Positions 7,931 through 17,041 of a DNA stretch of 64,000 nt are shown piece by piece. The notes beneath the pieces were generated by a model. That model was given only the letters and a program-made list of their open reading frames with translations. It was not told the DNA's origin and did not search any database. The position numbers and the translations under genes are program-made. Location: assembly GCA_910584645.1 (NCBI GenBank), contig CAJUAU010000002.1, forward strand, positions 182,064 to 246,063, given 5' to 3'. The stretch comes from an uncultured Eubacterium sp. (GTDB lineage: Bacteria; Bacillota; Clostridia; Lachnospirales; Lachnospiraceae). The number at the start of each line of letters is the position of its first letter. The first letter of the stretch is position 1.

Positions 7931-10753
7931 TTAGTCCTCACCAAGTTTCAGTGCCTGAGAAATATTGATCCTGGATATCAGCCTGCCAAGAACAATCATG
8001 CAAATAATGATCACGATCCCTATGATACTGAATAATCTCACCATATCCAGCGCCTTATTCACTACCTCCAGTGGTATCGCCTGGTCGGTAGATGCATAGA
8101 AGATCTGAACCAGCGGCACAAACATCCGGGAAGCCAGAAGACCGATCACAGTACCGATCAGAATGGAGACACCAGAACTGAATATCTGCTCATTGACCAG
8201 CATCTGTATCACTTCTCTCTTGGTCATGCCCATTGCCCGGAACACACCGAACAAAAGCTCTCTCTGCCGGATGGACAAGATCCAGTAGATCAAAAATCCG
8301 GTACAGCACAGGATCAGGATCACGATAAAACTCATGGTCAGGATTCCATTGGTTCCCTGAAACAACGCATCGTTTTTGACTGCTATCATCTTGGAAGAGA
8401 CATCCTCAAAGGTGGTATATGTAATATTATTTTCTTTGGCATAATCGTAAATAAACCGGGAGGTACCGGATGTCTTCAGCCACACCTGGTATGGACGGAG
8501 CCCATAGGTGTGCTGGATCTGGGCCAGGTTGGCCACGATCAGATAATTCTCTGTAGTTACCAGGGTCTCTTCTTCGTTCAAAGAATGGGTCTGAGACACA
8601 TATCCCGGAAAATAATCAAAGAATCCATAAACGACTCCCTCTGCCTCTACTCCCTCATCGTTGGTAAAAGTGATGCGGTCCCCGATCTCGATTCCATGCT
8701 TCTTATGATAATTCATGCTCAGTAAAACCGCATCCGTACGCTTCGCCATGGCATTCAGATACCGGTTGATATGTACCGGAAGCAGATCCTGCTGAAAATC
8801 AGAAACCGTCTCCCCAAAGCTTTTTGTATCAATAGCCATCAGTGTCGTACGGACTTCACTGTCCCCGCTCTTTTTATTATAGGTAGTCTGGATCTCGTCA
8901 TTGCGGTATACCTTAGCTGCTGACTCCACTCCCTCCATACTCTCATACACACCGAAATCCGGTTCCGTGTAGGTTAATTCCAGATCCGGATAATACGAGA
9001 GAATCAGTGAGTTATCCTCCCAGGGCTGCTGGAGAACCAGGTCTGTCCCGGTACTGTACCGGATCCCTTTCTCAGAATTGGAGAGGATCGTCCTTGCCAC
9101 CGTGGCATTGAAGATGCCGAGAGAGACGGTAAACATCAGAAATACCATCATAAAGCCCTGCTTTTTCCTTGTCCGGATGATCTGCAGGAAGGAGGCGAAA
9201 AATGCCGGCTTCCAGTATTTCCTGCCTATGTAGTACACAAGTTTGATCAGGAGAGGCTGAAGTCTCAGACCTACCAGGCTGGCACTTATGATAAAAAGAG
9301 AGGAACAAATGAACAAAAATGGGTCAATGGAATCCCCTTCCAGCATACTTGTCATCAACTCATTGCGCCTGGCACTAAAAGAGTACAGGCCATACAGGGA
9401 TACCGCCAGAAGGATCACATCCAGATAAACCCGGCTGAATATGTTGTGCTCATTGTTGTTCTTCTTATGTTTGACATTAACGATCGTCACGTTGGCATCC
9501 TTGATCACCGGAAGTACCATAAAGGCAACGGATACCAGTATCGCTCCCAGCGTATACAATAACACTTCCGGACTCATACGCACATGCAGAGCCTTACGCT
9601 GTATAAATTCCAGAAATCCGTTGGTGGACCCAAGGGCCTTTGTCAGAAAATATCCCAGCGGCACACCCACGATGCTGCTCATTACCGACAGGATCAGTGA
9701 CTGAAGAAAATAAATGAACAGGATCTGCTTTTTACTGCTGCCGCGGCTTTTCAGCAGAGCGATCTCATTCTGCTCCAGATCCAGCATCTGCCTGGAGATC
9801 ATAAAGATAAAGGCAAGGAGCAGCGCCAGCACCGGTATCTGCAGGATAAGCAGCGTCGTATACACTTTCTTTGCCGCCGTCTGGTACTCTCTGAGAACCT
9901 CAAGATAATCCGGCTCCTTGACATTGGTAAAACGGCTTTTTGACATACTGCACAGCTCTTCTGTCCGGTCCACAAGAGCATTGATCTCGGAAGGGAGTAT
10001 ATTTTCATAATCAAAAACCTGATGCCAGAGGGCAGTTACATTGTACTGCTGGTTTTCCAGATTGACAAAAGTCTCCTGAAACAGCTTTTCATTCATAAAC
10101 ACTTCCAGATAATAATCACTCGGTCCCTTCACCCAGTAACAGTCCTCATAGTCACTGGCTTCAAATACTCCTACGATCTTAATCTTCATGCCGGTGCCAT
10201 CTGTCTTTTTCAGCTTTGCAAATTCGATCACATCCCCCAGGATCACGTCCAGTTTTGTCATGGCACGCTGGCTCAGGATCACCGGAATGGATCCATCCTC
10301 CAGCAGCTGGTCTCCGCAGTTCTCCCCGGCAAGAATTTTGATATGATCGGAGATCCCGGACAATGCTGCAATACGCATGGACTTGGTAGAGGTCTTATTG
10401 CCTCTGGACTGAAGGAAATCTCCTCTTAGTTTGGAAGTCTCATACAGTGATACAAGATACTTCTGGTCCACCCCAAGAGTCTCAGCAGAATCTTCTGCCG
10501 TATTTTTCATATCAATAAACTCTTCCTCATGCCCCTTCCCGGCATCCATGGAGGCCTGAAAAGTGATCACACCCGGGTAGGCATTTTTCCTCTCTATATA
10601 TGCTGAATACTTAGATTTCAGAGTTTTTTCCAGTGCCGCATCCCGATACATGGGATTACTGCTGGCAATGGCGGCAAGTAGAATGTTTCCGATCAGAAGG
10701 CATACAACCATCCATTTTTTATGTATCAGCTTCTGCTTTATAAAACGAATCAC
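7931..10753 (-). CDS. Large FtsX-like ABC transporter permease
   Basis: 940 residues. One membrane segment near the N-terminus is followed by a long extracytoplasmic domain, a cluster of membrane segments from ~residue 300 (two FtsX-like repeats, e.g. VYTTLLILQIPVLALLLAFI and a C-terminal set near residues 790-930) and a second large external domain between them. The start is GTG 10753, preceded by GGAGGG at six bases; an ATG overlapping it is out of frame. The MacB-like or lantibiotic-exporter topology and the three adaptor lipoproteins upstream suggest export or extraction of a lipophilic or peptide compound. Substrate unknown. Confidence 0.85.
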   Translation of the reverse strand: MIRFIKQKLIHKKWMVVCLLIGNILLAAIASSNPMYRDAALEKTLKSKYSAYIERKNAYPGVITFQASMDAGKGHEEEFIDMKNTAEDSAETLGVDQKYLVSLYETSKLRGDFLQSRGNKTSTKSMRIAALSGISDHIKILAGENCGDQLLEDGSIPVILSQRAMTKLDVILGDVIEFAKLKKTDGTGMKIKIVGVFEASDYEDCYWVKGPSDYYLEVFMNEKLFQETFVNLENQQYNVTALWHQVFDYENILPSEINALVDRTEELCSMSKSRFTNVKEPDYLEVLREYQTAAKKVYTTLLILQIPVLALLLAFIFMISRQMLDLEQNEIALLKSRGSSKKQILFIYFLQSLILSVMSSIVGVPLGYFLTKALGSTNGFLEFIQRKALHVRMSPEVLLYTLGAILVSVAFMVLPVIKDANVTIVNVKHKKNNNEHNIFSRVYLDVILLAVSLYGLYSFSARRNELMTSMLEGDSIDPFLFICSSLFIISASLVGLRLQPLLIKLVYYIGRKYWKPAFFASFLQIIRTRKKQGFMMVFLMFTVSLGIFNATVARTILSNSEKGIRYSTGTDLVLQQPWEDNSLILSYYPDLELTYTEPDFGVYESMEGVESAAKVYRNDEIQTTYNKKSGDSEVRTTLMAIDTKSFGETVSDFQQDLLPVHINRYLNAMAKRTDAVLLSMNYHKKHGIEIGDRITFTNDEGVEAEGVVYGFFDYFPGYVSQTHSLNEEETLVTTENYLIVANLAQIQHTYGLRPYQVWLKTSGTSRFIYDYAKENNITYTTFEDVSSKMIAVKNDALFQGTNGILTMSFIVILILCCTGFLIYWILSIRQRELLFGVFRAMGMTKREVIQMLVNEQIFSSGVSILIGTVIGLLASRMFVPLVQIFYASTDQAIPLEVVNKALDMVRLFSIIGIVIIICMIVLGRLISRINISQALKLGED

Positions 10754-10769
10754 ATGAATCCCTCCTCTC

Positions 10770-11912
10770 TTATTCCACTATGGCAAGTGTCTGACCCTCG
10801 GACAGTCCCTGGGATACCAGGTAGTCCTTCTCATTATTATAATTACTTACGATAAACCGCTTATGAAGATTTCCATTTTCCAGCACCCAGACAACAGATC
10901 TATTGGTAAAACCTACCGACTCCGATCCCACCGCCCTGGCATCCACCATCAGGGCATCTTTGACCTCAAAAGATACTGCATGGATATATATATTGTTTGT
11001 CCGAAAATCATATTTTTTCTTATCTGCATCGCTTACATCAATATAAATGGTATTGTTCGCATCCTGATCTGCACTGCCGGCATCGGTAAGGTCGCTGGCT
11101 GTCACCACTTTGCCTGTCACCTCGTGCTGGCAATTTTTCATATTCTTGCCCAGCCGCACCTTCACTTTCATATTATATCTGAGCATAGACTCCGGATCTG
11201 ATACCTTGATCAGCCATTTGTCATTATTCCGGAATTCCACGATCTTCTGGGAAGAATTAATATCCTGTCCCACCAGATCCCTGTCCACGGACGTAACCAC
11301 ACCGCCCTTTTTTGCCACCAGCTTCGTAGCAGACTGCATTCTCACCAGCCTGGCATATTCTTTTTCCTGTTCAAGCAGTTCCTTTTCGCCCTTCTTATAC
11401 GCTTCAATTTCTTTTTGCATCTTTTTGATCTCCAGGCTTTTCATTTTCTTTTCTGCCGCATTTGACAGGCTCTTGTATTCCTGTTCTGCCTGGGACAGGC
11501 TGTTTTTCAGGCTGCCCAGACCGGACTCAAACTGCGCTCTTGCCTGCTGGTTCACAAGTTTCTGTTTCTCCAGTTTGGTTTTGGAAGTCTCCAGATGATA
11601 GACCGCCAGCACATCCCCTTTCCGCACCCTCTGGTCCCTCTTCACCTTGATGGAATCCAGTACGGCGTCCTCTTCATTAATATAGACCGACTCAATATCC
11701 GTATATTCCAGCTCTCCGGTGTCGGAATATACCTCCTGGTAATCCTCCCGGCGTACGGTAACAGTCTCATATTCCTCAACAGCTTCCACAGCTCCCCCGG
11801 ATACTTCTTCTTCATATAAAAGAACTTCTCCATCCCCGCTGCTATTGCTGCCGCAGGCAGTCAGGGCAAGGGCTGCCAGGACAGCCAGCGGGACCCATTT
11901 AGCTTTCCACAT
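10770..11912 (-). CDS. Lipoprotein efflux adaptor (HlyD/MacA-like), copy 1
   Basis: 380 residues from ATG 11912 (an alternative ATG at 11921 lies too close to AAGGAAGGGG). A signal peptide ends in the lipobox LTAC, so the mature protein is membrane-anchored by its Cys. A beta/lipoyl half (VLDSIKVKRDQRVRKGDVLA) is followed by a long coiled coil (KQKLVNQQARAQFE through EKEYARLVRMQ), the second lipoyl half (AKKGGVVTSVDRDLVGQ) and beta-barrel domains. This is the layout of MacA/HlyD-type adaptors, which link ABC permeases to export. It is third of three adjacent adaptor genes and overlaps the upstream gene by 14 bp. Confidence 0.87.
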   Translation of the reverse strand: MWKAKWVPLAVLAALALTACGSNSSGDGEVLLYEEEVSGGAVEAVEEYETVTVRREDYQEVYSDTGELEYTDIESVYINEEDAVLDSIKVKRDQRVRKGDVLAVYHLETSKTKLEKQKLVNQQARAQFESGLGSLKNSLSQAEQEYKSLSNAAEKKMKSLEIKKMQKEIEAYKKGEKELLEQEKEYARLVRMQSATKLVAKKGGVVTSVDRDLVGQDINSSQKIVEFRNNDKWLIKVSDPESMLRYNMKVKVRLGKNMKNCQHEVTGKVVTASDLTDAGSADQDANNTIYIDVSDADKKKYDFRTNNIYIHAVSFEVKDALMVDARAVGSESVGFTNRSVVWVLENGNLHKRFIVSNYNNEKDYLVSQGLSEGQTLAIVE

Positions 11913-13005
11913 ATACAACATCCCCTTCCTTTACTCCTGTAACGAGCTGAACATAAGCATCGGTCTGTGTCCCTACGGTCACTGCTGTTTTGATTTTGGC
12001 GTCCCCCTCTACCAGATATACGTATTTTTCCTCCCCGCTGCCCAGCAGTGCATTGAACGGTACAACCAGGGCATCTTTTACCGAGTCCGTATGCAATTCT
12101 ACAGCTGCAGAATTCCCCACCTCAGCCAGTACATGGTCTTCTTTAAAATCAAACCAGGAATTTTCTGGCGGCGCCGAACCCATCTCAATCTCCTCCCTGG
12201 ACAGCTTCTGTTCTTCAATCTCAATCTCATACTCTTTCCCATCGATCACCGCGATACAGCGGTTCGCCTTGGCGATCAGGGAGGAGGACACATAGGCTGT
12301 CTTCAGCCGCGGTCTCTCCATATTCGCCACCTGGATAGCGGTATCCCCCCCCTGTACCATATATCCGCTTCCTCCTGCCGTTGCGATCACCTCTCCGTTT
12401 ATCGGAGAATACAGTTTAGCGCCTTTCGTGCTTTTCTGCTTCTCAGTAAGCTCTCTTTCCTTCTGCCGGATCTCCAGCTGCTGCTGTTCCTTTTGCTGCA
12501 CCAGCTTTTCCTCCGCAATCTTTACGTCCATTTTTGCACTTTCGATCTGCTTTTTCACTTTTTTGATCCCGGAGGGCTCTTTTTCTTTGGAAAGCTGTTT
12601 CCTCAGCTCCTTTATATTTTCCTCCAGCATCTCTATATCATACTGCCCCTGCTTATTCCTGTCCTCATTCTGCGCTTTCAGTGTCTTAATCTCATTCCTC
12701 AGATCTTTTATTTTTGCGGAAGACACGGAAAGGGTCGCCAGAAGCTGCCCCTTCTTTACCTTATCCCCAACAGATACATTGAGACTGCCAATGCTTCCTG
12801 AGGACAAAAAAGAAAGTTCCTCCACACTGGGTACGATCTGGGCAGAAAATGCCGTCACTCCACTCAGATCCATCTTTATCACCTCCGCTGTATCCATGTC
12901 TACACCCACAGGCTGGATCAGCTCCGGTGCTTCCAACGTCTTCGTCTCACCGCAGCCACTCAGAAGAAGAACGGCTGCCATACACACACCCACGATCTTT
13001 TTCAT
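11899..13005 (-). CDS. Lipoprotein efflux adaptor (HlyD/MacA-like), copy 2
   Basis: 368 residues from ATG 13005, which has GGAG at about eight bases; the longer frame to 13041 lacks such a site. The signal peptide ends in the lipobox LLSGC. Domain order matches copy 1: lipoyl half (GSLNVSVGDKVKKGQLLATL), a very charged coiled coil (residues ~95-190, rich in Lys/Glu/Gln), lipoyl half (AKLYSPINGEVIATAGGSG) and a barrel domain. The sequence is clearly divergent from its neighbours, so this is an old duplication or specialised subunits rather than a recent copy. Confidence 0.87.
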   Translation of the reverse strand: MKKIVGVCMAAVLLLSGCGETKTLEAPELIQPVGVDMDTAEVIKMDLSGVTAFSAQIVPSVEELSFLSSGSIGSLNVSVGDKVKKGQLLATLSVSSAKIKDLRNEIKTLKAQNEDRNKQGQYDIEMLEENIKELRKQLSKEKEPSGIKKVKKQIESAKMDVKIAEEKLVQQKEQQQLEIRQKERELTEKQKSTKGAKLYSPINGEVIATAGGSGYMVQGGDTAIQVANMERPRLKTAYVSSSLIAKANRCIAVIDGKEYEIEIEEQKLSREEIEMGSAPPENSWFDFKEDHVLAEVGNSAAVELHTDSVKDALVVPFNALLGSGEEKYVYLVEGDAKIKTAVTVGTQTDAYVQLVTGVKEGDVVYVES

Positions 13006-13041
13006 ATCATTCTCCGTTTCTGTGCAGAAATATTTCTGCAC

Positions 13042-14094
13042 TTAATTTGCTATCACCTGTTCATTTTCCTCCAGCCCGCTGAGGATCTCCACCGAGTTAT
13101 TGATCGTTTCCCCCACCGTAACTTCCTTCATGGTCTTCAGGCCGTTTTCATCTTCGTAATAAACCACATGTTTATCCCCCATGGTATATACGATGGAAAA
13201 TGGAAGATACAGGACATCTTTTTTCTCTTTTAGCACCACCTTATAGATGCAGGTGGTTCCATCCTCCAGATTAATCTTATTATTGGGGTAAAAATAAATG
13301 CTGTCCGTGGAATCTTTATCTTTCCGGATGGTTGCCTTGTACTCCATACCCTTGACTTCCACCGTGACCACATCCCCCTCCTTACAATGGGAAGCATATT
13401 TGCTGTTCGCCTCAAAGCGGTTTTTCGTCGCCCCCTCTATGATCACAGTAGGTTTTGTGCTGTCTCCAAAAGTTCCCTCCGCTTCCTGATCCACAAAAGT
13501 CACAACGCCATTTACCGAGGCCGTGATCTCCTCTGCCTCGATCTCTTCCCTGGCGATCCTGGCATCCATCCGCGTAAGTTTCAGGCTGGATTCATAGGAG
13601 CGGATCTCCTGTTCATACTGCTGCTTTATACCATCGATCTCTTTTTTGCTTCCGCCGGTCTTTTTCTGCTTTTCAATCTCCAGATTCATCAGCCGCTTTG
13701 CCTGGCGGATCTGCAGTTCCATCTTTTCAATCTTGTTCTCCGCCTCCCGCAGCGTATTTTCGCTGCCCTGGAGCACATAGCTCAGGATCTTATCCCCGGC
13801 TTTCACCCTCTGCCCCTTCCGGACATGTATTTTTTTCACAATACCTGCTCCGTCCGTCTGGATCTCTTCTTTTATCGTCCCTTTAAATTTGCCGGTAATC
13901 TCCTCCGTCTTTACCAGATTGCCTCTTTCCACAGAGACTTTATTGAAATCTGCCCCCTCATATTCTTTTACAACAGGTGCCGCATCAAATTCTTCTTCTG
14001 TAGGCAGAAGCCCACAGGAGGTCAGGCACAGGCATAAACTGACTCCCGCCAGGACCGGGATGATCTTTTTTCCTTTCAAATGTATTCCCTCCAT
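13042..14094 (-). CDS. Lipoprotein efflux adaptor (HlyD/MacA-like), copy 3
   Basis: 350 residues from ATG 14094 (MEGIHLKGKKIIPVLAGV...) with AAGGGG upstream; the frame to 14238 would run through the promoter and hairpin and lacks a ribosome site. The lipobox is LTSC. The lipoyl half GIVKKIHVRKGQRVKAGDKI precedes a coiled coil (residues ~125-200), the second lipoyl half (ITASVNGVVTFVDQEAEG) and barrel domains. First gene of the exporter operon: adaptor 3, 2, 1, permease, ATPase, ATPase, with gaps or overlaps under 40 bp. Confidence 0.87.
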   Translation of the reverse strand: MEGIHLKGKKIIPVLAGVSLCLCLTSCGLLPTEEEFDAAPVVKEYEGADFNKVSVERGNLVKTEEITGKFKGTIKEEIQTDGAGIVKKIHVRKGQRVKAGDKILSYVLQGSENTLREAENKIEKMELQIRQAKRLMNLEIEKQKKTGGSKKEIDGIKQQYEQEIRSYESSLKLTRMDARIAREEIEAEEITASVNGVVTFVDQEAEGTFGDSTKPTVIIEGATKNRFEANSKYASHCKEGDVVTVEVKGMEYKATIRKDKDSTDSIYFYPNNKINLEDGTTCIYKVVLKEKKDVLYLPFSIVYTMGDKHVVYYEDENGLKTMKEVTVGETINNSVEILSGLEENEQVIAN

Positions 14095-14170
14095 TCGTAA
14101 CCCCTTCATAAAACCGCAGGCGCGCCCGCATACCCCGCAGGTATTTTCGCTCCGCCTTCGCGTAAACCAG

Positions 14171-14204
14171 AATACGGACTCCGGCATAACCCGGAACCCG
14201 TATT
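14171..14204 (-). promoter_or_regulatory. Hairpin/palindrome at the start of the exporter transcript
   Basis: An inverted repeat of AATACGG-gt-TCCGG / CCGGA-gt-CCGTATT with a 6-nt loop. In RNA the two gt positions can form G-U wobbles, giving a continuous 14-bp stem. It starts two bases beyond a TATAAT at 14211-14206 (minus strand), so it covers the likely transcription start. It could be a repressor operator or a 5'-end RNA structure. No good -35 box is visible, which fits an activator-dependent or repressed promoter. Confidence 0.6.
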
Positions 14205-14256
14205 GATTATAACATATTTTTCCGAACCATGAAACCAAAAAACAAAATTAATACAA

Positions 14257-16485
14257 TTAATTTGTCCCGCCTCCGTCCGTATCACCCAGCTGCGAATAAT
14301 GAAGAAACAGCGTCGGATCATACGGGCCCTCGTCCGGAGAGATGACTGTATCCGTATCCTCCCTGTACTCCTTCATGCCGGCATAATAATCGCCGTTATC
14401 TCCTTTGAAAACACTCAATACTACATAGCCATACAGTTCTGACCAAAGATAATAAATATTGTCGGTTTCGTGTCCTAAGATGTAGCGCAGTTTGTTTTCT
14501 CCTGGCTCCGCTTCGTATATCCCTTCGCCACAGGCCAGTATAACGGTATTATCCTTCACTCCCAGTGCAGCAAACGGACGGGCCTCTCCTTTGTACTCTA
14601 CATCTGTAGTAAAATCCTGGAGTCTGTCTCCTCCCTCATCCAGGAGCCGTATCTGGATCTTTTTGCTTTTCTGATCATAGGTCAGATATGCCCAGAATCC
14701 ATCTCCTGCGTATACACAGGACATACGCTGAGGCATTTCAAATTCACTGGTTTTTTCTAATGTCCTGCCGTTATAAAGCTCCGCCTGATTAGTCTGATCC
14801 ACCAAAAGGATCGTCCCATCGGATGCCACCGCAAAATCCATCTCCCCCTCCGGTTCCTGCATAACCGGCATCTCTGCCATAGTCCCTTCTTCTTCATCCA
14901 CCCGCATAAGATGGCGTTCCAATACCCGCAGGGACTTTCCTTGATCTACTGTATACCGGGCATCTGCTTTGCATAAATTATACCGGACCACATAGAGATA
15001 CAAAAAGCCGTCCCCGCCGTATTTGTAACGTTCCAAACTGTAATTCCGGCCAGGAAAACGTTTTTTGTATTCGGCAGACCATGTATTTTCTACCTTACTC
15101 CAGCCTCCATCTTCATTCCCTTCAAATTTACTGTACGAAACCTCTTTCTCTTTCTCTTCATCCAGCATGATAAACCGCACCAGCTTTCCCTGAGAATCCA
15201 TGACACTTTCCAAAGATCTCTGACTTAATATGGTTTCCTCTTCCTCTCCCTCACCTTCTTTCCGATGCTTCTTATTATATTCCTCAGCCGCCTCATCGTC
15301 CAGACCGACCCCCATATCCTTTTCCACCCAGAGACCTTTCTCCTGTTTTTCCGGCATACTTTCCGCCTTTTTCACCGGTTCTGACACGATGCCGCAGCCA
15401 CACAGCACCACCGCGGCACAGAGCATGACCGTAACTGCCCGCCCCGGTCTCCGGTAGCGCATCACACTAAGGATACGCTCCTTCACAGTCCCTGCGCTGA
15501 ATCCTGGATTCTGGCTCACCACCATCCTTCTTCCAGAAGCCAGGGAGAGCAGCAGATGAGAGTAATACTCCCTCTCCTGGCAGCCAAGTTTCCGGATCAC
15601 CGCTTCGTCACAGGATATCTCCATATCCTTCATCATAAAGTAGTAAGCTGCCCAGATCAGCGGATTAAACCATAAAAGAGAAAATATAGTAAATGCCAGC
15701 GGTTTTACCAGGTAATCTTTCCTGGCGATATGTACCTGCTCGTGACATAGAACATACCTCCTGTCCTCCGCAGAAAGATTCTCCGATACATAAATCTTCG
15801 GGGACAACAGCCCCATCACAAAAGAATTATCTGCCAGCGGATGCTGATATACATTATCATGCAGCCACAGGGCATCAGAATACCGCCACCGCGTCCGAAG
15901 GATCGAAAAAACCATGTACAGCCAGCAGCAGAGAACTCCGGCTCCCCAGATCACCAGCAGCCATTCTCCCGCCTGAAGCTGTCTCAGCGGTTTCAGGACA
16001 TCCATCGCCTTTCCTTTATCCGTCTCCTGAACTTTACCTCTGACGGCAGTTGTTCTTTCCAACGCCGCCGGTTTCCCGGCTTTGTCTTCTCTGGGGGACA
16101 ATCGCGGGGTATCCTCCCGCCTGATCTGGATCTCTTTTGGCAGCCGGTAACCATTGGCGTTTCCTCCATATGTACTCCGCCGCCGCATTTCTATCTTCTC
16201 CACGATCCCTTCTACCTGCATATAACTGCCAATACTCCCTATTGACTGTTCCACCTTCTCCGGCAGCAGTCCATATATCCCGTTTACTGTGGCAGGACAG
16301 AGGATCCGTACAAACACCAAAAACCAGAGTATGTACATACCGATCCTTGGCAGGCGTTTCATCAGTGGACGGATCATCAATAAGAATAAAACAACCACTG
16401 AAGTGACTGTACAGATATCCACGATATGAATCAACACCGTATTTCCCGCTATGATCTCCACCCCTCGTTCCATCATCTTCTCCAT
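14257..16485 (-). CDS. BlaR1-like M56 membrane metalloprotease with large C-terminal sensor domain
   Basis: 742 residues. The N-terminal ~350 residues carry membrane segments and the zinc protease motif in VLCHEQVHIARKDYL (HEQVH) followed by the M56 ISCDEAVIRKLG signature. After a further membrane segment (VMLCAAVVLCGCG) comes a ~350-residue extracytoplasmic part rich in beta strands and charged loops, reading like a beta-propeller rather than the penicillin-binding domain of classical BlaR1. It presumably senses an external signal and triggers cleavage of the BlaI repressor encoded 37 bp upstream. A start a few codons inside (ATG at 16476 or 16473, with GGAG nearby) is possible. Confidence 0.8.
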   Translation of the reverse strand: MEKMMERGVEIIAGNTVLIHIVDICTVTSVVVLFLLMIRPLMKRLPRIGMYILWFLVFVRILCPATVNGIYGLLPEKVEQSIGSIGSYMQVEGIVEKIEMRRRSTYGGNANGYRLPKEIQIRREDTPRLSPREDKAGKPAALERTTAVRGKVQETDKGKAMDVLKPLRQLQAGEWLLVIWGAGVLCCWLYMVFSILRTRWRYSDALWLHDNVYQHPLADNSFVMGLLSPKIYVSENLSAEDRRYVLCHEQVHIARKDYLVKPLAFTIFSLLWFNPLIWAAYYFMMKDMEISCDEAVIRKLGCQEREYYSHLLLSLASGRRMVVSQNPGFSAGTVKERILSVMRYRRPGRAVTVMLCAAVVLCGCGIVSEPVKKAESMPEKQEKGLWVEKDMGVGLDDEAAEEYNKKHRKEGEGEEEETILSQRSLESVMDSQGKLVRFIMLDEEKEKEVSYSKFEGNEDGGWSKVENTWSAEYKKRFPGRNYSLERYKYGGDGFLYLYVVRYNLCKADARYTVDQGKSLRVLERHLMRVDEEEGTMAEMPVMQEPEGEMDFAVASDGTILLVDQTNQAELYNGRTLEKTSEFEMPQRMSCVYAGDGFWAYLTYDQKSKKIQIRLLDEGGDRLQDFTTDVEYKGEARPFAALGVKDNTVILACGEGIYEAEPGENKLRYILGHETDNIYYLWSELYGYVVLSVFKGDNGDYYAGMKEYREDTDTVISPDEGPYDPTLFLHYSQLGDTDGGGTN

Positions 16486-16522
16486 GTTCGCTTTTCATCC
16501 CCTTCAAAATCACACGACTCTC

Positions 16523-16882
16523 TCATTTCGTATTCGCATCAATGATCTGACGAAGCTCCTGGATCTGCTTGTCAGATAGTTTTTTTCTTCCGGTAAAGGC
16601 TGTCACAAATTTGGAAAGAGACCCCTCAAAACGGTTGTTTACGATAGCCGTACTCTCCTGCTCCAGATACTCCTCCCGGCTCATTTGTGAAGTAACAACT
16701 GCATTTTCATTCTGAAAGATTCCTTCTAGGCACAGGTTTTTCAGCACTGTATACGTCGTAGATTTTTTCCAGCCAAAACGTTCCTGGCAGATCTTCACGA
16801 GTTCCCCTGACCGGACCGGTTCCATCTCCCATATGATCCGGGCAAATGCCATTTCGCTTTCAGAAAGTAAATTATTTTTCAA
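16523..16882 (-). CDS. BlaI/MecI family transcriptional repressor
   Basis: 119 residues from a TTG start at 16882, eight bases after a run AAAAAGGGGG. The longer ATG frame to 16963 would run through the promoter and both operators, so it is rejected. The sequence is a typical BlaI winged helix (MAFARIIWEMEPVRSGELVKI, then GWKKSTTYTVLKNLCLEGIF), followed by a dimerisation tail. It probably represses its own blaI-blaR operon, and possibly the exporter operon behind it, until the M56 protease cuts it. Confidence 0.9.
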   Translation of the reverse strand: MKNNLLSESEMAFARIIWEMEPVRSGELVKICQERFGWKKSTTYTVLKNLCLEGIFQNENAVVTSQMSREEYLEQESTAIVNNRFEGSLSKFVTAFTGRKKLSDKQIQELRQIIDANTK

Positions 16883-16904
16883 AAAATCGTCCCCCTTTTT
16901 ATTT

Positions 16905-16960
16905 GGTCTATTCTTTTTAGACCCTGTAATAAGTCTATCATTTATAGACCCAGATGTCAA
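16905..16960 (-). promoter_or_regulatory. blaI promoter with two BlaI-type operators
   Basis: Minus strand: -35 TTGACA (16960-16955), 17-bp spacer, -10 TAGACT (16937-16932). A perfect palindrome GTCTAT-aaatg-ATAGAC (16949-16933) fills the spacer and enters the -10. A second site, GGTCTA-N7-TAGACC (16923-16905), lies just downstream. The shared GTCTA half-sites and their placement are what one expects of an autoregulating BlaI dimer binding twice. Confidence 0.8.
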
Positions 16961-17041
16961 CACTTTTTCACTTTTTTCTTCTAAATCTCCTTAAGATATG
17001 GTATACTAGGCTGGTAAACTACACAACGAAGGAGGATTATT

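Noticed and set aside
11845..12801. Long plus-strand ORF opposite the adaptor genes
   Set aside because: Shadow of a coiled-coil gene on the minus strand; His/Leu/Phe-rich composition and no ribosome site.
16883..16963. Longer BlaI N-terminus from ATG 16963
   Set aside because: It would translate the promoter and both operators; the TTG at 16882 has a strong ribosome site and gives normal family length.
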